DNA of 64,000 bases. Origin: CBDBND01 sp965262665 (lineage in GTDB: Bacteria; Pseudomonadota; Alphaproteobacteria; Rhodospirillales; Rhodospirillaceae). The stretch lies in the NCBI GenBank assembly GCA_965262665.1, contig OZ253551.1, positions 620,001-684,000 of the forward strand, given 5' to 3'. This document shows, in pieces, positions 1 to 9,344 of the stretch; position 1 is the stretch's first letter, and each line of letters opens with the position of its first letter. Under the pieces are notes generated by a model. It was given only the letters and a program-made list of their open reading frames with translations. It was not told the DNA's origin and did not search any database. Made by a program: the position numbers and the translations under genes.

Positions 1-80
1 GGCCCTTTTTGAGGTGAGCGCAAGCTCGGCGGTGCGGTATGTCAGGCGATATGAAGACGAGGGGACTGTCGCGGTCAAGC
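1..80 (+). mobile_element. IS630-type transposase fragment (N-terminal HTH part)
   Basis: Reads in frame as the helix-turn-helix region of the same transposase found complete at 14840-15897 (inverted there), from about ALFEVSASSAVRYV to the start of the Arg-rich linker. The match stops at about base 80. The fragment may extend left of the window. Bases 81-149 match nothing I recognise. Confidence 0.8.
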
Positions 81-149
81 ACATCTGCCGGAGATTTTAA
101 GGTTTCCGCTGCGGTTTCCATCATGGTGCTGGATACGGCCATGTAGAGG

Positions 150-278
150 GCCACCAAGTACATCCTCCCACCTTCCATCCCCAAAAGGATCGAAGGCTAC
201 AGGTGGCAGACTTTTGCGCCGCCCGCGGCCGGGACATTCCCGCCGCTCCCGTGGACTAATTTGTCACCGCCGTTCTCA
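150..278 (-). mobile_element. IS21-family left-end remnant
   Basis: Holds the start of an istA gene on the minus strand (MYLVDLY-type start near 150) and the non-coding end of the element. The same sequence recurs in opposite orientation at 25787-25900. The terminus is taken as the TGAGAACG-type end, by analogy with the related IS21 end at 55664. The kinase fragment begins immediately after it. Confidence 0.65.
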
Positions 279-1136
279 GACGAGGGACAAACGCGCTGGA
301 TTAGGATTTCGGGCAATCCGACATTTGATCGAAACGGAGAGTTTGCCGGCTACCGCGGTGCGGGGAGCGATGTGACTGAACTGCGTCAACGTCACTTAGA
401 AAATTCGGAAATGGTGAAGAGCGAAGCTTTAGCCCGTCTCGCTGGCGGGATGGCGCATGAAATCAACAACATTCTGCAGCCGGTGGTCGTGTATTCGTCG
501 ATGGGAGAGTCAGAAAGCACGAACGCGGATCAAACTGCAGGGTATTTTCAAAAAATCTATTCGGCGACACAACAAGCCATGCATATTGTCCAGGATGCGT
601 TGATCTTTGCTCGGGAAGGTCAAGCGCGGCCAAGTCCTATTCCACTTGTATCAGCATTGACTGAAAGCATTGAATTGGTTCAGCCGACGCTGACTAATAC
701 CACTATCTTTAACGGGCCAGATACAGACATTGAGCTCAACGTTGGTGCGCGTACCAGTGGGTTGTAGAGGGCGGTGCTCAATCTTTTGCGTAATGCGGCT
801 GATGCAGCCGGCCCGGCCGGCGAAATCAAAGTTAATGTTGGAACGGTTGTACTCAGCCCGTCCGATGCGGGTCGCCGGTCTATGCTGCCTGGCCGCTATG
901 GATATTTTTCGGTTACCGACAACGGTCCCGGCATTGCGGACGACGTGATCAACAAAATATTCGATCCCTTCTTTACAACCAAACCGGTTGGCACCAGCAC
1001 AGGATTGGGATTGTCCGTTGTCGCCGGCCTGGTACGGGAGTGGGGCGGTGCTGTCGAGGTGGATAGCGTGCCGGGCCGCACAAAATTCACCGTTCTAGTA
1101 CCGGTCATGATTGCCGCTCAACAAGCGGCGGAATAA
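279..1136 (+). pseudogene. PAS-histidine kinase remnant, 5' truncated, in-frame TAG
   Basis: C-terminal part of a sensor histidine kinase. The order is PAS tail (TRWIRISG...DVTELRQ), HisKA box with phospho-acceptor His in GGMAHEINN (about base 450), N box LLRNAAD (about 783), G1 DNGPG, F box FDPFFTT and G2 GLGLSVV. The frame stays open across an amber codon at 765-767, two codons before VLNLLRNA, where homologues usually have Gln or similar (CAG to TAG is likely). The 5' half is lost at the IS21 end at 278. It is a paralogue of the kinase at 14711-17707, sharing the same HEINN-LQP H box. Non-functional as annotated unless the TAG is suppressed. Confidence 0.85.
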
Positions 1137-2288
1137 CTATAGGCTTCCTTTGATGCGCCGGTTACGAAGTAGGATTCACTGAATCCCGGCGTCGCATTAG
1201 GATCAATCCTGTGGTCCTGAATAAACAGTCCGGGCACGAATTCCTTAAAAGTCGAATTGCGGTCGAAACCGCACTCAACGTATAGATCCTCTAATGCCAT
1301 ATCATAGACCGTCACCATAAACGGCTCGTTGTTGCAGGTGGCATCCCAATCCCTCAAGGATGCCTGATAGGGAGTGAGTGAGTCGAACTGTGGTGCATCG
1401 CAGTGCACCATTACCCCGCCCGGCTTCAACAGCCTGAAACACTCCCGCATGATTTTGGGTAAAGCTTTGGACGACGTTTCGTGAAGCAGAATGCGAGAGA
1501 CGATGAGATCAAAGGATTCGTCATCAAATGGGATCTCTTCCGCATTGATTTGATGGAAATGGACGTCGACCCCAAGGGGCCCATGCCCGGGCATGGGCAT
1601 ACCGTAGACAAGGAACGCTGACATCGATGCCGTGCACCTCGGCGTCGGGGAATGCTTCTTTGTAAGGCAACGTGTTATTGCCAATGGTGCAACCAAGATC
1701 GACGATCCTTTTCGGATTTAGGGATGGAAATGACTTCTTGACCCAGGCTGCAATGCTTCTTGCCGGATCATCATTGTTGACACCCTGACTGCCCATATTG
1801 TGGACGGCGATGGTTCTTTCGTATTGGGCGCCCGCGCACACGTCGTCTCTGACAATTTCTTTATGGTAACCGCCTGGCTTGCGATGGATATCCGCTGCGG
1901 TGAGGTAACGCGGCATGGCCACATCCGGGTTCAAAGTCAACGAGCCGGTCTGATTTGACAATCGCTTGGCATTTTCTGCCAAATGATCCGCTTGCCGTGA
2001 AATCATATCTCCTGAAACAGCATACATTCGGTCTTGATTGTCAGTACGTAATCGATACCAAACACGGGTTTCGGTATGACACCGCATGGCTTTGGCGATC
2101 TCTCGAAACGTTGGTTCCCGACCGTATCGGGATTCGAGTTCTGGTTTTACAGACTTTTCATAGAGATCTTTAAGCGGTGGCCGAACGTCGGCAGCCAGCT
2201 TAACGGCGAGTTCTCTACAAAATCCCTCGCGCGCTTCCTCATCGTGGGTTCCGGTCGGCAGTATGTCGTATGTCGGCAAGGGCAGCAT
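1118..2288 (-). pseudogene. SAM-dependent class I methyltransferase, frameshifted
   Basis: Begins at 2288 with about 190 residues of N-terminal extension. The Rossmann motif I follows (RIVDLGCTIGNNT, about 1680), then the acidic end of strand 2 (VHGIDVS). The reading then shifts frame near 1575-1600 and continues as LGVDVHFHQINAEEIPF, DLIVSRILLHE and LLKPGGVMVHCDAPQ. Both halves are typical of methyltransferase family 11/25 proteins. The shift lies in or beside a perfect 20-base palindrome centred on CCCGGG (1580-1599), which could promote slippage. The substrate is unknown. The 3' end overlaps the kinase remnant tail by 19 bases on the opposite strand. Confidence 0.85.
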
Positions 2289-2304
2289 GGCTGTGGCTTA
2301 ACGT

Positions 2305-3147
2305 CTAGTAAGGCGCTGGGGCAATAAATGGCTTGGTTTCAAGGTCTCCCAGGGAGTCGGGCAAATCGGGCTTGTACTCTGGCGTGAGACTGAACGGATA
2401 CTTCTCTTCACTCCAATTATTGACATGATGTCCGTCGAGAAAACGGATGACGCAGAGATGGCCGTTTCTGGAGCCAAATGGTCCGTGCCAGATGTTGGGC
2501 GGACGCCAGAAATACGCCCCCGCATGCATAATGCCCCGTTCGGCAATGATATCACCCGAGAGGAGAAACATTTCCTCCACACAGGGATGGGCTAACGCCC
2601 CTTCTTCCCAATTCTTTGGATGCGTTTGTGCACCCGAATGGAGAATCATGGTGGTGTCGCCTTTTACTTCGTCATGTCGAAGTCTCTTGTGGGCGATACG
2701 CAGGAAATCCAAATCCTGATCCACACCTTCTGTCGACCAGTCCATGTCATGAAGATAGAGATAGGGGACGGCATCTTCCGTCATGTTTCCAGTACCATCA
2801 ATGGCATTGGGCCGATGTGAGAAAAAGGTCAAGGCAACGGCACCATCTGGCGCAGTCCACTGGTCGTGGGTGTAGCCCGCTGGAAGATAGGCATAGCTAT
2901 CAAATTGATAATGCTGCTCCGCAATTTCCATGGCGCCCTCCAGAACCAGAAACTCGTGTGCCCCTTCCAAATGAATGGCACCGGTCTGCGCCCATCCTTT
3001 CGGATACCGGACGATCAATGAGCAGGCACCCGTTTCATCGTCCATGCTCAATACTTTGCACTCAATCTCAGCCAGCAGTCCCGGCAAGACACCGGTCTGC
3101 CAGTTCAAACTTTGGGCATGAATAAACTCAGTATGTGGCCGTGCCAT
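2305..3147 (-). CDS. Cupin-domain protein (DUF4437/ChrR-like double cupin)
   Basis: 280-residue protein with two cupin folds. The first has HEFLVLEGAMEI, YLPAGYTHDQWTAPDG and FFSHRP (residues about 60-115). The second has HPCVEEMFLLSGDI, GAYFWRPPNIWHGPFGS and IRFLDG (about 190-250). His and Glu residues suited to metal binding are visible in both. Start chosen at 3147 because GGAGGA lies 7 bases upstream; the 16-codon upstream extension has no such signal. The stop lies 16 bases upstream of the methyltransferase start at 2288, so the two may be co-transcribed. Relatives are annotated as DUF4437 or anti-sigma-like cupins. The substrate is unknown. Confidence 0.8.
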   Translation of the reverse strand: MARPHTEFIHAQSLNWQTGVLPGLLAEIECKVLSMDDETGACSLIVRYPKGWAQTGAIHLEGAHEFLVLEGAMEIAEQHYQFDSYAYLPAGYTHDQWTAPDGAVALTFFSHRPNAIDGTGNMTEDAVPYLYLHDMDWSTEGVDQDLDFLRIAHKRLRHDEVKGDTTMILHSGAQTHPKNWEEGALAHPCVEEMFLLSGDIIAERGIMHAGAYFWRPPNIWHGPFGSRNGHLCVIRFLDGHHVNNWSEEKYPFSLTPEYKPDLPDSLGDLETKPFIAPAPY

Positions 3148-3215
3148 GGGTCTTCCTCCTTCGACAAGTATGACATGGGCGGGATTGGGCCCCAAGTGCT
3201 ACCGGTGGTCCTGTT

Positions 3216-3707
3216 TTAGCCACCCACCAGACCGTGACGTTCGTGCCAAGCGGCCAAATTCTCACTCGGACCGGTTTCGAACTGAACGTCCTTATCCGTG
3301 GATTCAGGTTCCACCCAGTCCGCCTTGGAATTGAGAAGAATGTGAAACCGCTCTGGCGGGATGGGCAATGGTGTATCGACGACAGAGGCGAAGGGGTGGA
3401 ACATTTCCGGGTACTTGTCCGAGTACACCCATAGCCCCGAACCACAGACACCACAGAATTTGCGTTCTGCCCCTGATGTTTTCCATTTCCCTGTTTTTCG
3501 GTCGCGGACGCGGGCGTGATACGTTTTGATGTTATCTTCGCCTTCGATTTCCAGGCTATCCGTATCGGCGCGCAGATTGATGGCGTATCCCCCACCGCCT
3601 TGCGTCTTACGGCAAATTGAACAGTAGCAGCGCATGTAGGGGTAGGGATGATGTGAGGTGCAGCGAAATTTCACTGCGCCGCAACTGCAGGATCCTTCCA
3701 TCAACAT
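3216..3707 (-). CDS. GFA/CENP-V family zinc protein
   Basis: 163-residue protein of the glutathione-dependent formaldehyde-activating-like (GFA) fold. Zinc ligands are visible as CSCG (C7, C9), CYCSICRK (about 27-33) and CGVCGSG (about 86). Length is normal for the family. Start supported by AGGAGG about 7 bases upstream of ATG. Members bind zinc and are often called S-(hydroxymethyl)glutathione synthase, but most have no proven activity. It lies in the same orientation as the cupin gene, 68 bases upstream of it, and is probably in one operon with it. Confidence 0.85.
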   Translation of the reverse strand: MLMEGSCSCGAVKFRCTSHHPYPYMRCYCSICRKTQGGGGYAINLRADTDSLEIEGEDNIKTYHARVRDRKTGKWKTSGAERKFCGVCGSGLWVYSDKYPEMFHPFASVVDTPLPIPPERFHILLNSKADWVEPESTDKDVQFETGPSENLAAWHERHGLVGG

Positions 3708-3733
3708 GAGTTTGACCTCCTCATTAATGAATT

Positions 3734-4420
3734 CTAGACCGGTTTTTGTGCAATAACTCCAGCATGGGTCTTGGACTCCGGTTGGTCAGGCCGCCCTGAA
3801 AACGCTGCTTGTTCTACCGTCAATCCGGCTTCTGCACACACCCGTGCAAGAATGTCGGGGTCCATCGGGTTGAGGTGCCTCGTCAGTCCTTTGGTGCGCG
3901 CGGTGTCAGGTAGATACACGGTCACATCGGGAATAAAGCCGGGCCAAGGGTCGCCGGCCACCTTGCGTTTCTCGTAATCAGCTGCCCCGCGCGCCCAAAA
4001 CCCTGTATAGGGCGTGTCCGCGATTAGAAAGACCTTGCCGCCGGGTATTAGCCAATGGGCAATGGCGCGAACCGCTTTTTCAACACCTTCTCCATCAAGA
4101 AAATGAAGCGCTCGCGAGCACAGAATAGCGGCAAAACTCTCGGGATGAAATGCAACGTGGGGCATCTCGCCGACGACGCCATGGATGCAATCTCTGTGCG
4201 CGTCGTCAATTTCGGACAGTAAGACACCCACATGGCCCGGCTCCATATCGCAGGCAATGATTCGCGCGCCCCGGTTTAGGGCCGCCAGCGATGCGATGCC
4301 ATAGGCACAGCCCAAATCCAGGCACCATTCCTCCGTCTGGCCTGCGTATAGCGTGAACGCCGCCGAAACGGGGTCGAGGGAGGTGGACATAAACCCTTTG
4401 TTGTTCAGCGTGGGCACCAT
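3734..4420 (-). CDS. Class I SAM-dependent methyltransferase
   Basis: Motif I is WCLDLGCAYGIAS, followed by ARIIACDMEP (strand 2 acidic end), FAAILCSRALHFLDG (motif II/post II) and LIPGGKVFLIADTPY (motif III). The C-terminal region ends PESKTHAGVIAQKPV. The start is uncertain. 4420 (MVPTLNN) has GAGCGGGGG just upstream; 4444 (MPEVTERG) is the next candidate. The longer open frame to 4705 overlaps the divergent permease start and is unlikely. Distinct from the broken methyltransferase at 1118-2288. Its substrate cannot be told; the neighbourhood suggests small-molecule metabolism. Confidence 0.75.
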   Translation of the reverse strand: MVPTLNNKGFMSTSLDPVSAAFTLYAGQTEEWCLDLGCAYGIASLAALNRGARIIACDMEPGHVGVLLSEIDDAHRDCIHGVVGEMPHVAFHPESFAAILCSRALHFLDGEGVEKAVRAIAHWLIPGGKVFLIADTPYTGFWARGAADYEKRKVAGDPWPGFIPDVTVYLPDTARTKGLTRHLNPMDPDILARVCAEAGLTVEQAAFSGRPDQPESKTHAGVIAQKPV

Positions 4421-4556
4421 CCCCCGCTCGGTCACTTCCGGCATCGCGGGTATGGGTGTTTGCTGTTCGCCACTTCGGGGCAAATCGGGCTCCCTATATC
4501 TTGCTTTATGGTCGTCGACGTTCCCTAATACGACCACAGAGAAGAGGGGAAAAGCC

Positions 4557-5924
4557 ATGATGGAAAAAGTGAAAGCTTGGTGGGCGCTGGATGAGGCGGC
4601 GGAATCTGCCACGGCAGACAATCCCTTTGCCCCCGTCCGGCCGGAGCAACGGCAAGAAACCTTGCCCATGTTGACGCTGGCGTTTGGCTGGGGGTTTCTC
4701 ATCACCGGCTTGCTAACCGGTGGTCAGCTGGGGGCTGGCGTACCGTTCTGGCCCGATCTGGTGGTGGCGTCTTTCACCGGCAATCTAATCAATTTCACCA
4801 TCGGCGGGCTGGTGGCTTACATCGGTTACAAGACGGCGTGTAACTCCGGTCTGCTTTATCAATTTGTCTACGGACGAATCGGTGTTTTCCTACCGGTGAT
4901 ATTCCTCGCTCTGTTGACGACTGGGTGGCAGGCGATTGTCGTCGGTGCGTTTGGTTTTGCCTGGGCGCAGGATTTTGACAGCCCAACGTTTTACGCGGTT
5001 GCCATCTTCGGCGGCATCTTGTTTACCGCAACAACCTATTTTGGCGTGAAGGGTATAGAGCGGGTCAGCGTACCGTCCGTTGGTATTCTCGTTCTTGTCG
5101 GGCTCTATGCCATCTATTTGAACGTTGACCAGGCTGGCGGTGGTGCTGCGTTCTTACAATTGTCGCAGGAAACGGCAGCGGCAAGTCCGATCTCCTTCGT
5201 GACGGCTGTGAACTTGGTCGTCGGCTCCTGGATCGTCGGCGCCGTGGTCATGGCAGAGTACACCAGGTTTGCCAAAAAAGCGTGGGTCGCGCTCGCTATC
5301 CCCTTCATCGTGATGATCATCGCGCAATGGTTCTTGCAAGTGGTTGGCGCACTCGGCAGCGTGGTCTCCGGTTCCGCCGACTTCACCACGTATTTGCTGC
5401 AACAAGGCATGATCATCGGTGGGATCGGGCTCATCGGCATGAGTCTGGCTCTGTGGACCACCGGAGATGCCAATCTCTACCTGCCGGTGATTCAAACATC
5501 GGCCGTGTTCAAGCGGCCCAAACGGGTCATGGTGGTGATTTGGGGTACATTGGGCACGATCCTCGGCCTCGGGCTGTATCAGTACTTCCTGGACTGGATC
5601 AATTTGCTGGCCGCCTTGGTGCCACCGCTCATCGGTCCGTTAATCGTCGACTACTATATTGTTCATAAAAAGCAGTATGACGCTGCTGATCTGCACCGGC
5701 TGCATACGTGGAACTGGGCAGCGGTGTTGTCCTATGCGGTTGGTGCCTATTTCGCTTACGGGGTCACTTATGGTGTGCTGGACTTACCCGACATCTTGAT
5801 CCCGTCGCTGCTGGGCTTGGTTGTATCCATGATCGTCTATGCGGTGATTTATACAGTCGCCGGGCTGATGAACAAAAAGCTGGGTTACGCCAGCATCTCA
5901 AGTGAAGCATCACCGGCGGAGTAG
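4557..5924 (+). CDS. NCS1-family cytosine/purine-type permease
   Basis: About 455 residues with roughly twelve hydrophobic segments. It contains the family-like WTTGDANLYLP segment (compare the ND-NLY motif of CodB-type permeases) and the PPLIGPLIVDYYIVHK segment typical of nucleobase:cation symporter-1 proteins. Predicted inner-membrane symporter for a nucleobase, hydantoin or related compound. Start placed at ATGATG 4557/4560 after GAGAAGAGGGG; the upstream open stretch from 4353 lies antisense to the methyltransferase. It is followed after 25 bases by the nitrilase-like gene and then a hydrolase, suggesting an uptake-plus-hydrolysis operon. Substrate specificity is inference. Confidence 0.85.
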   Translation: MMEKVKAWWALDEAAESATADNPFAPVRPEQRQETLPMLTLAFGWGFLITGLLTGGQLGAGVPFWPDLVVASFTGNLINFTIGGLVAYIGYKTACNSGLLYQFVYGRIGVFLPVIFLALLTTGWQAIVVGAFGFAWAQDFDSPTFYAVAIFGGILFTATTYFGVKGIERVSVPSVGILVLVGLYAIYLNVDQAGGGAAFLQLSQETAAASPISFVTAVNLVVGSWIVGAVVMAEYTRFAKKAWVALAIPFIVMIIAQWFLQVVGALGSVVSGSADFTTYLLQQGMIIGGIGLIGMSLALWTTGDANLYLPVIQTSAVFKRPKRVMVVIWGTLGTILGLGLYQYFLDWINLLAALVPPLIGPLIVDYYIVHKKQYDAADLHRLHTWNWAAVLSYAVGAYFAYGVTYGVLDLPDILIPSLLGLVVSMIVYAVIYTVAGLMNKKLGYASISSEASPAE

Positions 5925-5949
5925 GGTGCTTGTAAGTAAGGGTCTCAAG

Positions 5950-6780
5950 ATGGCCAATCCGGAAGATGACCGTCGGGACATGAGCCGCCGCGCAGCACTT
6001 CATGTCGCGGTGGCGGGTGGTGCAACGGCCGTTGTCGGCAGCCAGTTCACACCGGCCTTGGCTGTCATCCCATCGAGTGCGTTGCCGCCAGTAACGGCGA
6101 AGCCTTTGCGCCGAGATCGCGTGAAAGTCGCGGCAGTGCAGATGGAGGTGCCACCTTCTACCGACAGCTGTTCTGAGGCAGTCGTTGCAGAGATGGTCCA
6201 AGCCATTACGTCGGTGCACGATCAAACGGGTAGCCTTGATCTAGTGTCGTTTCACAGTTGCACCCTACCAACTCTCGATATCCACGGATCCGAACTAGTC
6301 GCTTTAATTACCTGTGCTCAAGAATTCGATTGCTATCTGACCTGCGGTACGCAAGATCTACACAACGTTTCCAACTCATCGGAACTCGCCACCTCCGTCC
6401 TGATAGAACCCAGTGGTGACGTTCGTCTTGCGCACGACTCCGGTCCACAACAATTCGCCACAGAAGTGGGAACTCTGGCGTTGGTGCAAGGGTCACTGTC
6501 ACCTGATACGGTCAAAAAGCTCGCAGCCGAGGGTGCTGAAATACTGATTAGAAGTGTTCCCGCAGGATATCCCATTTGGGACATGCAAGCCGGCTCCGCT
6601 TACACACAAGTCTATTCCGTCGTTGTAACCGAGGCTCTGGCGTATACAGACCCTTCAACTGCTGCCACAGCGATTATCGACTGTGACGGAAAAATTATGA
6701 CCCGGACCGGTTCTTGTTGGAACCAAACGGTCATCGCCACGTTGCCCATCGCGAGGATTCGCACGAACCGCGCCTCATAG
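5950..6780 (+). CDS. Exported nitrilase-like protein lacking the usual catalytic residues
   Basis: Starts MANPEDDRRDMSRRAALHV, with a twin-arginine (SRRAAL) signal and hydrophobic core followed by a Pro/Ala region, so Tat export is likely. The mature part opens RVKVAAVQME, the hallmark first strand of carbon-nitrogen hydrolases, and ends with a C-terminal sandwich pattern (VVTEALAYTDPSTAATAIIDCDGKI). The Glu-Lys-Cys positions are not recognisable: the FPE site reads SFHS and the Lys site reads AHDS. It may be a pseudo-enzyme or highly divergent. Start at 5950 favoured by AAGGG upstream. It follows the permease gene and precedes the alpha/beta hydrolase by 10 bases. Confidence 0.6.
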   Translation: MANPEDDRRDMSRRAALHVAVAGGATAVVGSQFTPALAVIPSSALPPVTAKPLRRDRVKVAAVQMEVPPSTDSCSEAVVAEMVQAITSVHDQTGSLDLVSFHSCTLPTLDIHGSELVALITCAQEFDCYLTCGTQDLHNVSNSSELATSVLIEPSGDVRLAHDSGPQQFATEVGTLALVQGSLSPDTVKKLAAEGAEILIRSVPAGYPIWDMQAGSAYTQVYSVVVTEALAYTDPSTAATAIIDCDGKIMTRTGSCWNQTVIATLPIARIRTNRAS

Positions 6781-6790
6781 GAAAACAGTC

Positions 6791-7729
6791 ATGAACAAGA
6801 TCATCGCAACGGTCATAACCATGCTCATGTGCTTGACCTGTTTTGCGGCGTCAGCACAGGAAGCCAATCATGGGGCTTTGGCTACTGCCCCCGGATCGCT
6901 GAAAGGCCTCAGTAGAGGCGTGTACGCCGACGCAACTACCGGCCAAATTCATGTGCAAATGGTGACGCCGGACAACGACACAGGCAAAACACCGTTCGTC
7001 ATCTTTCATCCCAATCCCTATTCGGGGCTGTATTTTTCTTATCTGTTGGAAGAAATGGGCCGTGCCCGCGTAGCCATCGCCCCTGACGCTCCTGGCTATG
7101 GCAATTCCACGAAGCCGTCGGCACCGCCGTCCATGCAGGAGATCGCCGCCGCCATGGCCGCAGCATTAGAAAGTTTAGGATATGGCGAGAATGGCAAAGG
7201 CAAGGTCGACGTGTCCGGCTACCACACCGGCACTTACATTGCCTCAGAACTGGCCGCAGCCCGGCCTGACCTAATCCGCCGTGTGGTGCTTACCGGAGTC
7301 CCGTTCTGGCAAGGAGAACAGCTGGAAAAGCAGCAAAAGGAGTTGCTCAAACCCAAACCCATTGATGAAGACGGAGATATTTTGGCTGAGAAATGACGGT
7401 TCGCTGTGAAAGGGCGCAACCCCAATATTCCACTCGATCGTGCTTTCGATTTGTTTATCGAATCCTTGCAGTCTGGGTCCGATGTGTGGTGGGCGTATAG
7501 CGCGGTGGTCAACTGGCCGGCAGTGGAACGTTTTCAAGCGATCACACAACCGGTTTTGTTGCTCAATACCCATGGCGGCCTGAGAGAGGAAACACGAGCT
7601 GTTCTGCCGCACTTGCAAAATGGCCGTATTGTCGAAGAACCGGGACTTACCCACGGCATTTACGACGTCGGGGCTCCCGTGCTTGGCCGGTATCTCAGGG
7701 CTTTTCTTGACTCAGACGGGCAAGGGTAG
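6791..7729 (+). pseudogene. Secreted alpha/beta hydrolase with in-frame TGA
   Basis: Signal peptide MNKIIATVITMLMCLTCF ending ASA. Then come PFVIFHPNPYSG (oxyanion-hole region), APDAPGYGNST and the nucleophile-elbow region VSGYHTGT, where His occupies the usual Ser position of G-x-S-x-G. RRVVLTGVPFW follows. The frame is stopped by TGA at 7394-7396 and continues open for 110 codons (RFAVKGRNPNIPLDRA, PVLLLNTHGG, GLTHGIYDV with the expected late His). Arg (CGA) is a likely ancestor of the stop. Third gene of the permease cluster, 10 bases after the nitrilase-like gene. Confidence 0.8.
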
Positions 7730-7778
7730 AGAACAAAAAAAAACTCGACGTCATACTGTAATGTTTTTGGTCCCCGTA

Positions 7779-9150
7779 CTAAGCGTTCAATTGAACGTCG
7801 TGAAACCTTCGGCCTGCACCGTTCATTTGGAACGACTGAAAGTCGTTGCCGGATAAATGATAATAGACGGCGCAACTTTCCCGCCCATCCCGAAGGGTCC
7901 TCCAAGACGTGCAGATCGCATTGCCTTTTAGGGTCCAAGTTCCGATAGCCTCACCGCGGCCAAAAGTGACTTTGGCCGAGCCGTCGTCGTTGAAGAAAAT
8001 TTCACCGGCTCCGCCGCCAACGCCGGCCCAAGTCCCGTGTTTGCCGCCTTTGAGGACATCAGAAAATTCTTCTTTCGTCATCGGCTCTACACCGGGTTCA
8101 AAGAATTCAGTCCACTGTTGTCCCCCGCCAGAGGCGCGAACAGCCACCATTTTCACCTTGCCATAGGGTGCCATGTCGACGATTTGACGCCGTGCCGCCA
8201 AGGCAACGCCACTGGCGGCGATGCGTTCTGCCAGTGCGTCAACGTCGCTTACCGGTAATCGCGCACTGGCAATGCCGATATTCGGCGGCCTGACTCGGTC
8301 GGAAAAATCATAGCCAGTGGCGTTTGGAAAGCTGCGCACGCCCATCAATTGCTCTGCGTCATGGGGTTTGGCACCGCCGAGAACGCTGCAATCCAAACCC
8401 CGGGCATTGTGGGGCAGGCCAAAATCGTTGGGGCCGATATCTCTGTCCGTATTGCCGCCGCGGATGCTGAGGTCGCGAGTCCAGAACCCAACAACATCGT
8501 TGTAAAATGTCGTCCACTCGGCCGGGTCCTTGACGATTTCGTATTCCCACTTCGATGTGTGTGCCGCCGTCAAAAGAAGGCCATCCACTTAAAGGTGGCG
8601 ATTGCCGCTCCTGAAACGACAGCATCAGGTCATCCGGACCGATCATGATCATGCTAACGCCTTTGACATTGCCCGGATAAACATAGACCTCGGGCTGGGC
8701 ACGGGCGTACCATCCGAGCGCCCTCAAACCTTTGACGATGTCTTCGCTGTTTTTAACCAAAACATTGATGTTGAGTATGCCGCCCACGTCCCACCAGCGC
8801 GCGCCGGGGCGAATGAGGTCCTGGTCAACGCCTTCAATTTCTGCGAGCCGCACAAAACCATAGTTTGAAGCGGCATTACCGACCAAGACTTCGTGGATGG
8901 GCGTAGCGACGGGCATACCCCAGGACTGAGCGATGGTTTTGTCCGTCATGCCTTCGTGTTTGATCTCCCACTTCAGAACATCCGTAAATGCAGGAAGCGT
9001 TAGATCTAGGTCGGAGACGATAACGACAAATTCTTGTATCTGGGATTGCTCACCCGGATCGACAGCGATCAGGTGTTCATCCGCTCCTACTCGTTTGTCA
9101 AAACTCACAAGGGTGAACATAACTGCAAGAAGCAGCCAAAGGTTTCTCAT
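7779..9150 (-). pseudogene. Exported VOC (glyoxalase-fold) protein, frameshifted
   Basis: Signal peptide MRNLWLLLAVMFTLV followed by a first vicinal-oxygen-chelate module (QIQEFVVIVSDLDLTLPAFT, GWYARAQPEVYVYP, MIMIGPDDLMLSFQE). Near 8550-8588 the frame changes. A second module continues in the other frame (LTAAHTSKWEYEIVKDPAEW, FYNDVVGF, FSDRVRPPNIGIAS), followed by a roughly 80-residue beta-rich domain (GTWAGVGGGAGEIFFNDDGS, TWTLKGNAICTSWRTL). Start at 9150 has GGGGA upstream. One base change would restore a protein of about 455 residues. Function unknown; VOC proteins commonly bind metal for isomerase, lyase or dioxygenase chemistry. Confidence 0.75.
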
Positions 9151-9344
9151 TGATCGTCCCCATGTTTGGTGCCGGCCTGTGAACCATCGCCAGTGCGGTT
9201 TGATCATCAATCGGCGACGTCTGCGGCGTGTCTTAGTGTCTCCAAATCCACTATTTCAACCTTATCCGTGCTGGGCAGAGACAAACAGCCAGATTCTTTT
9301 AGTTTAGTGAAGCAGCGGCTGACGGTTTCAATGGTGAGGCCTAA

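Noticed and set aside
4353..4556. Longer N terminus for the permease
   Set aside because: Lies antisense to the methyltransferase start and has no membrane or signal character; a good ribosome-binding site precedes 4557.
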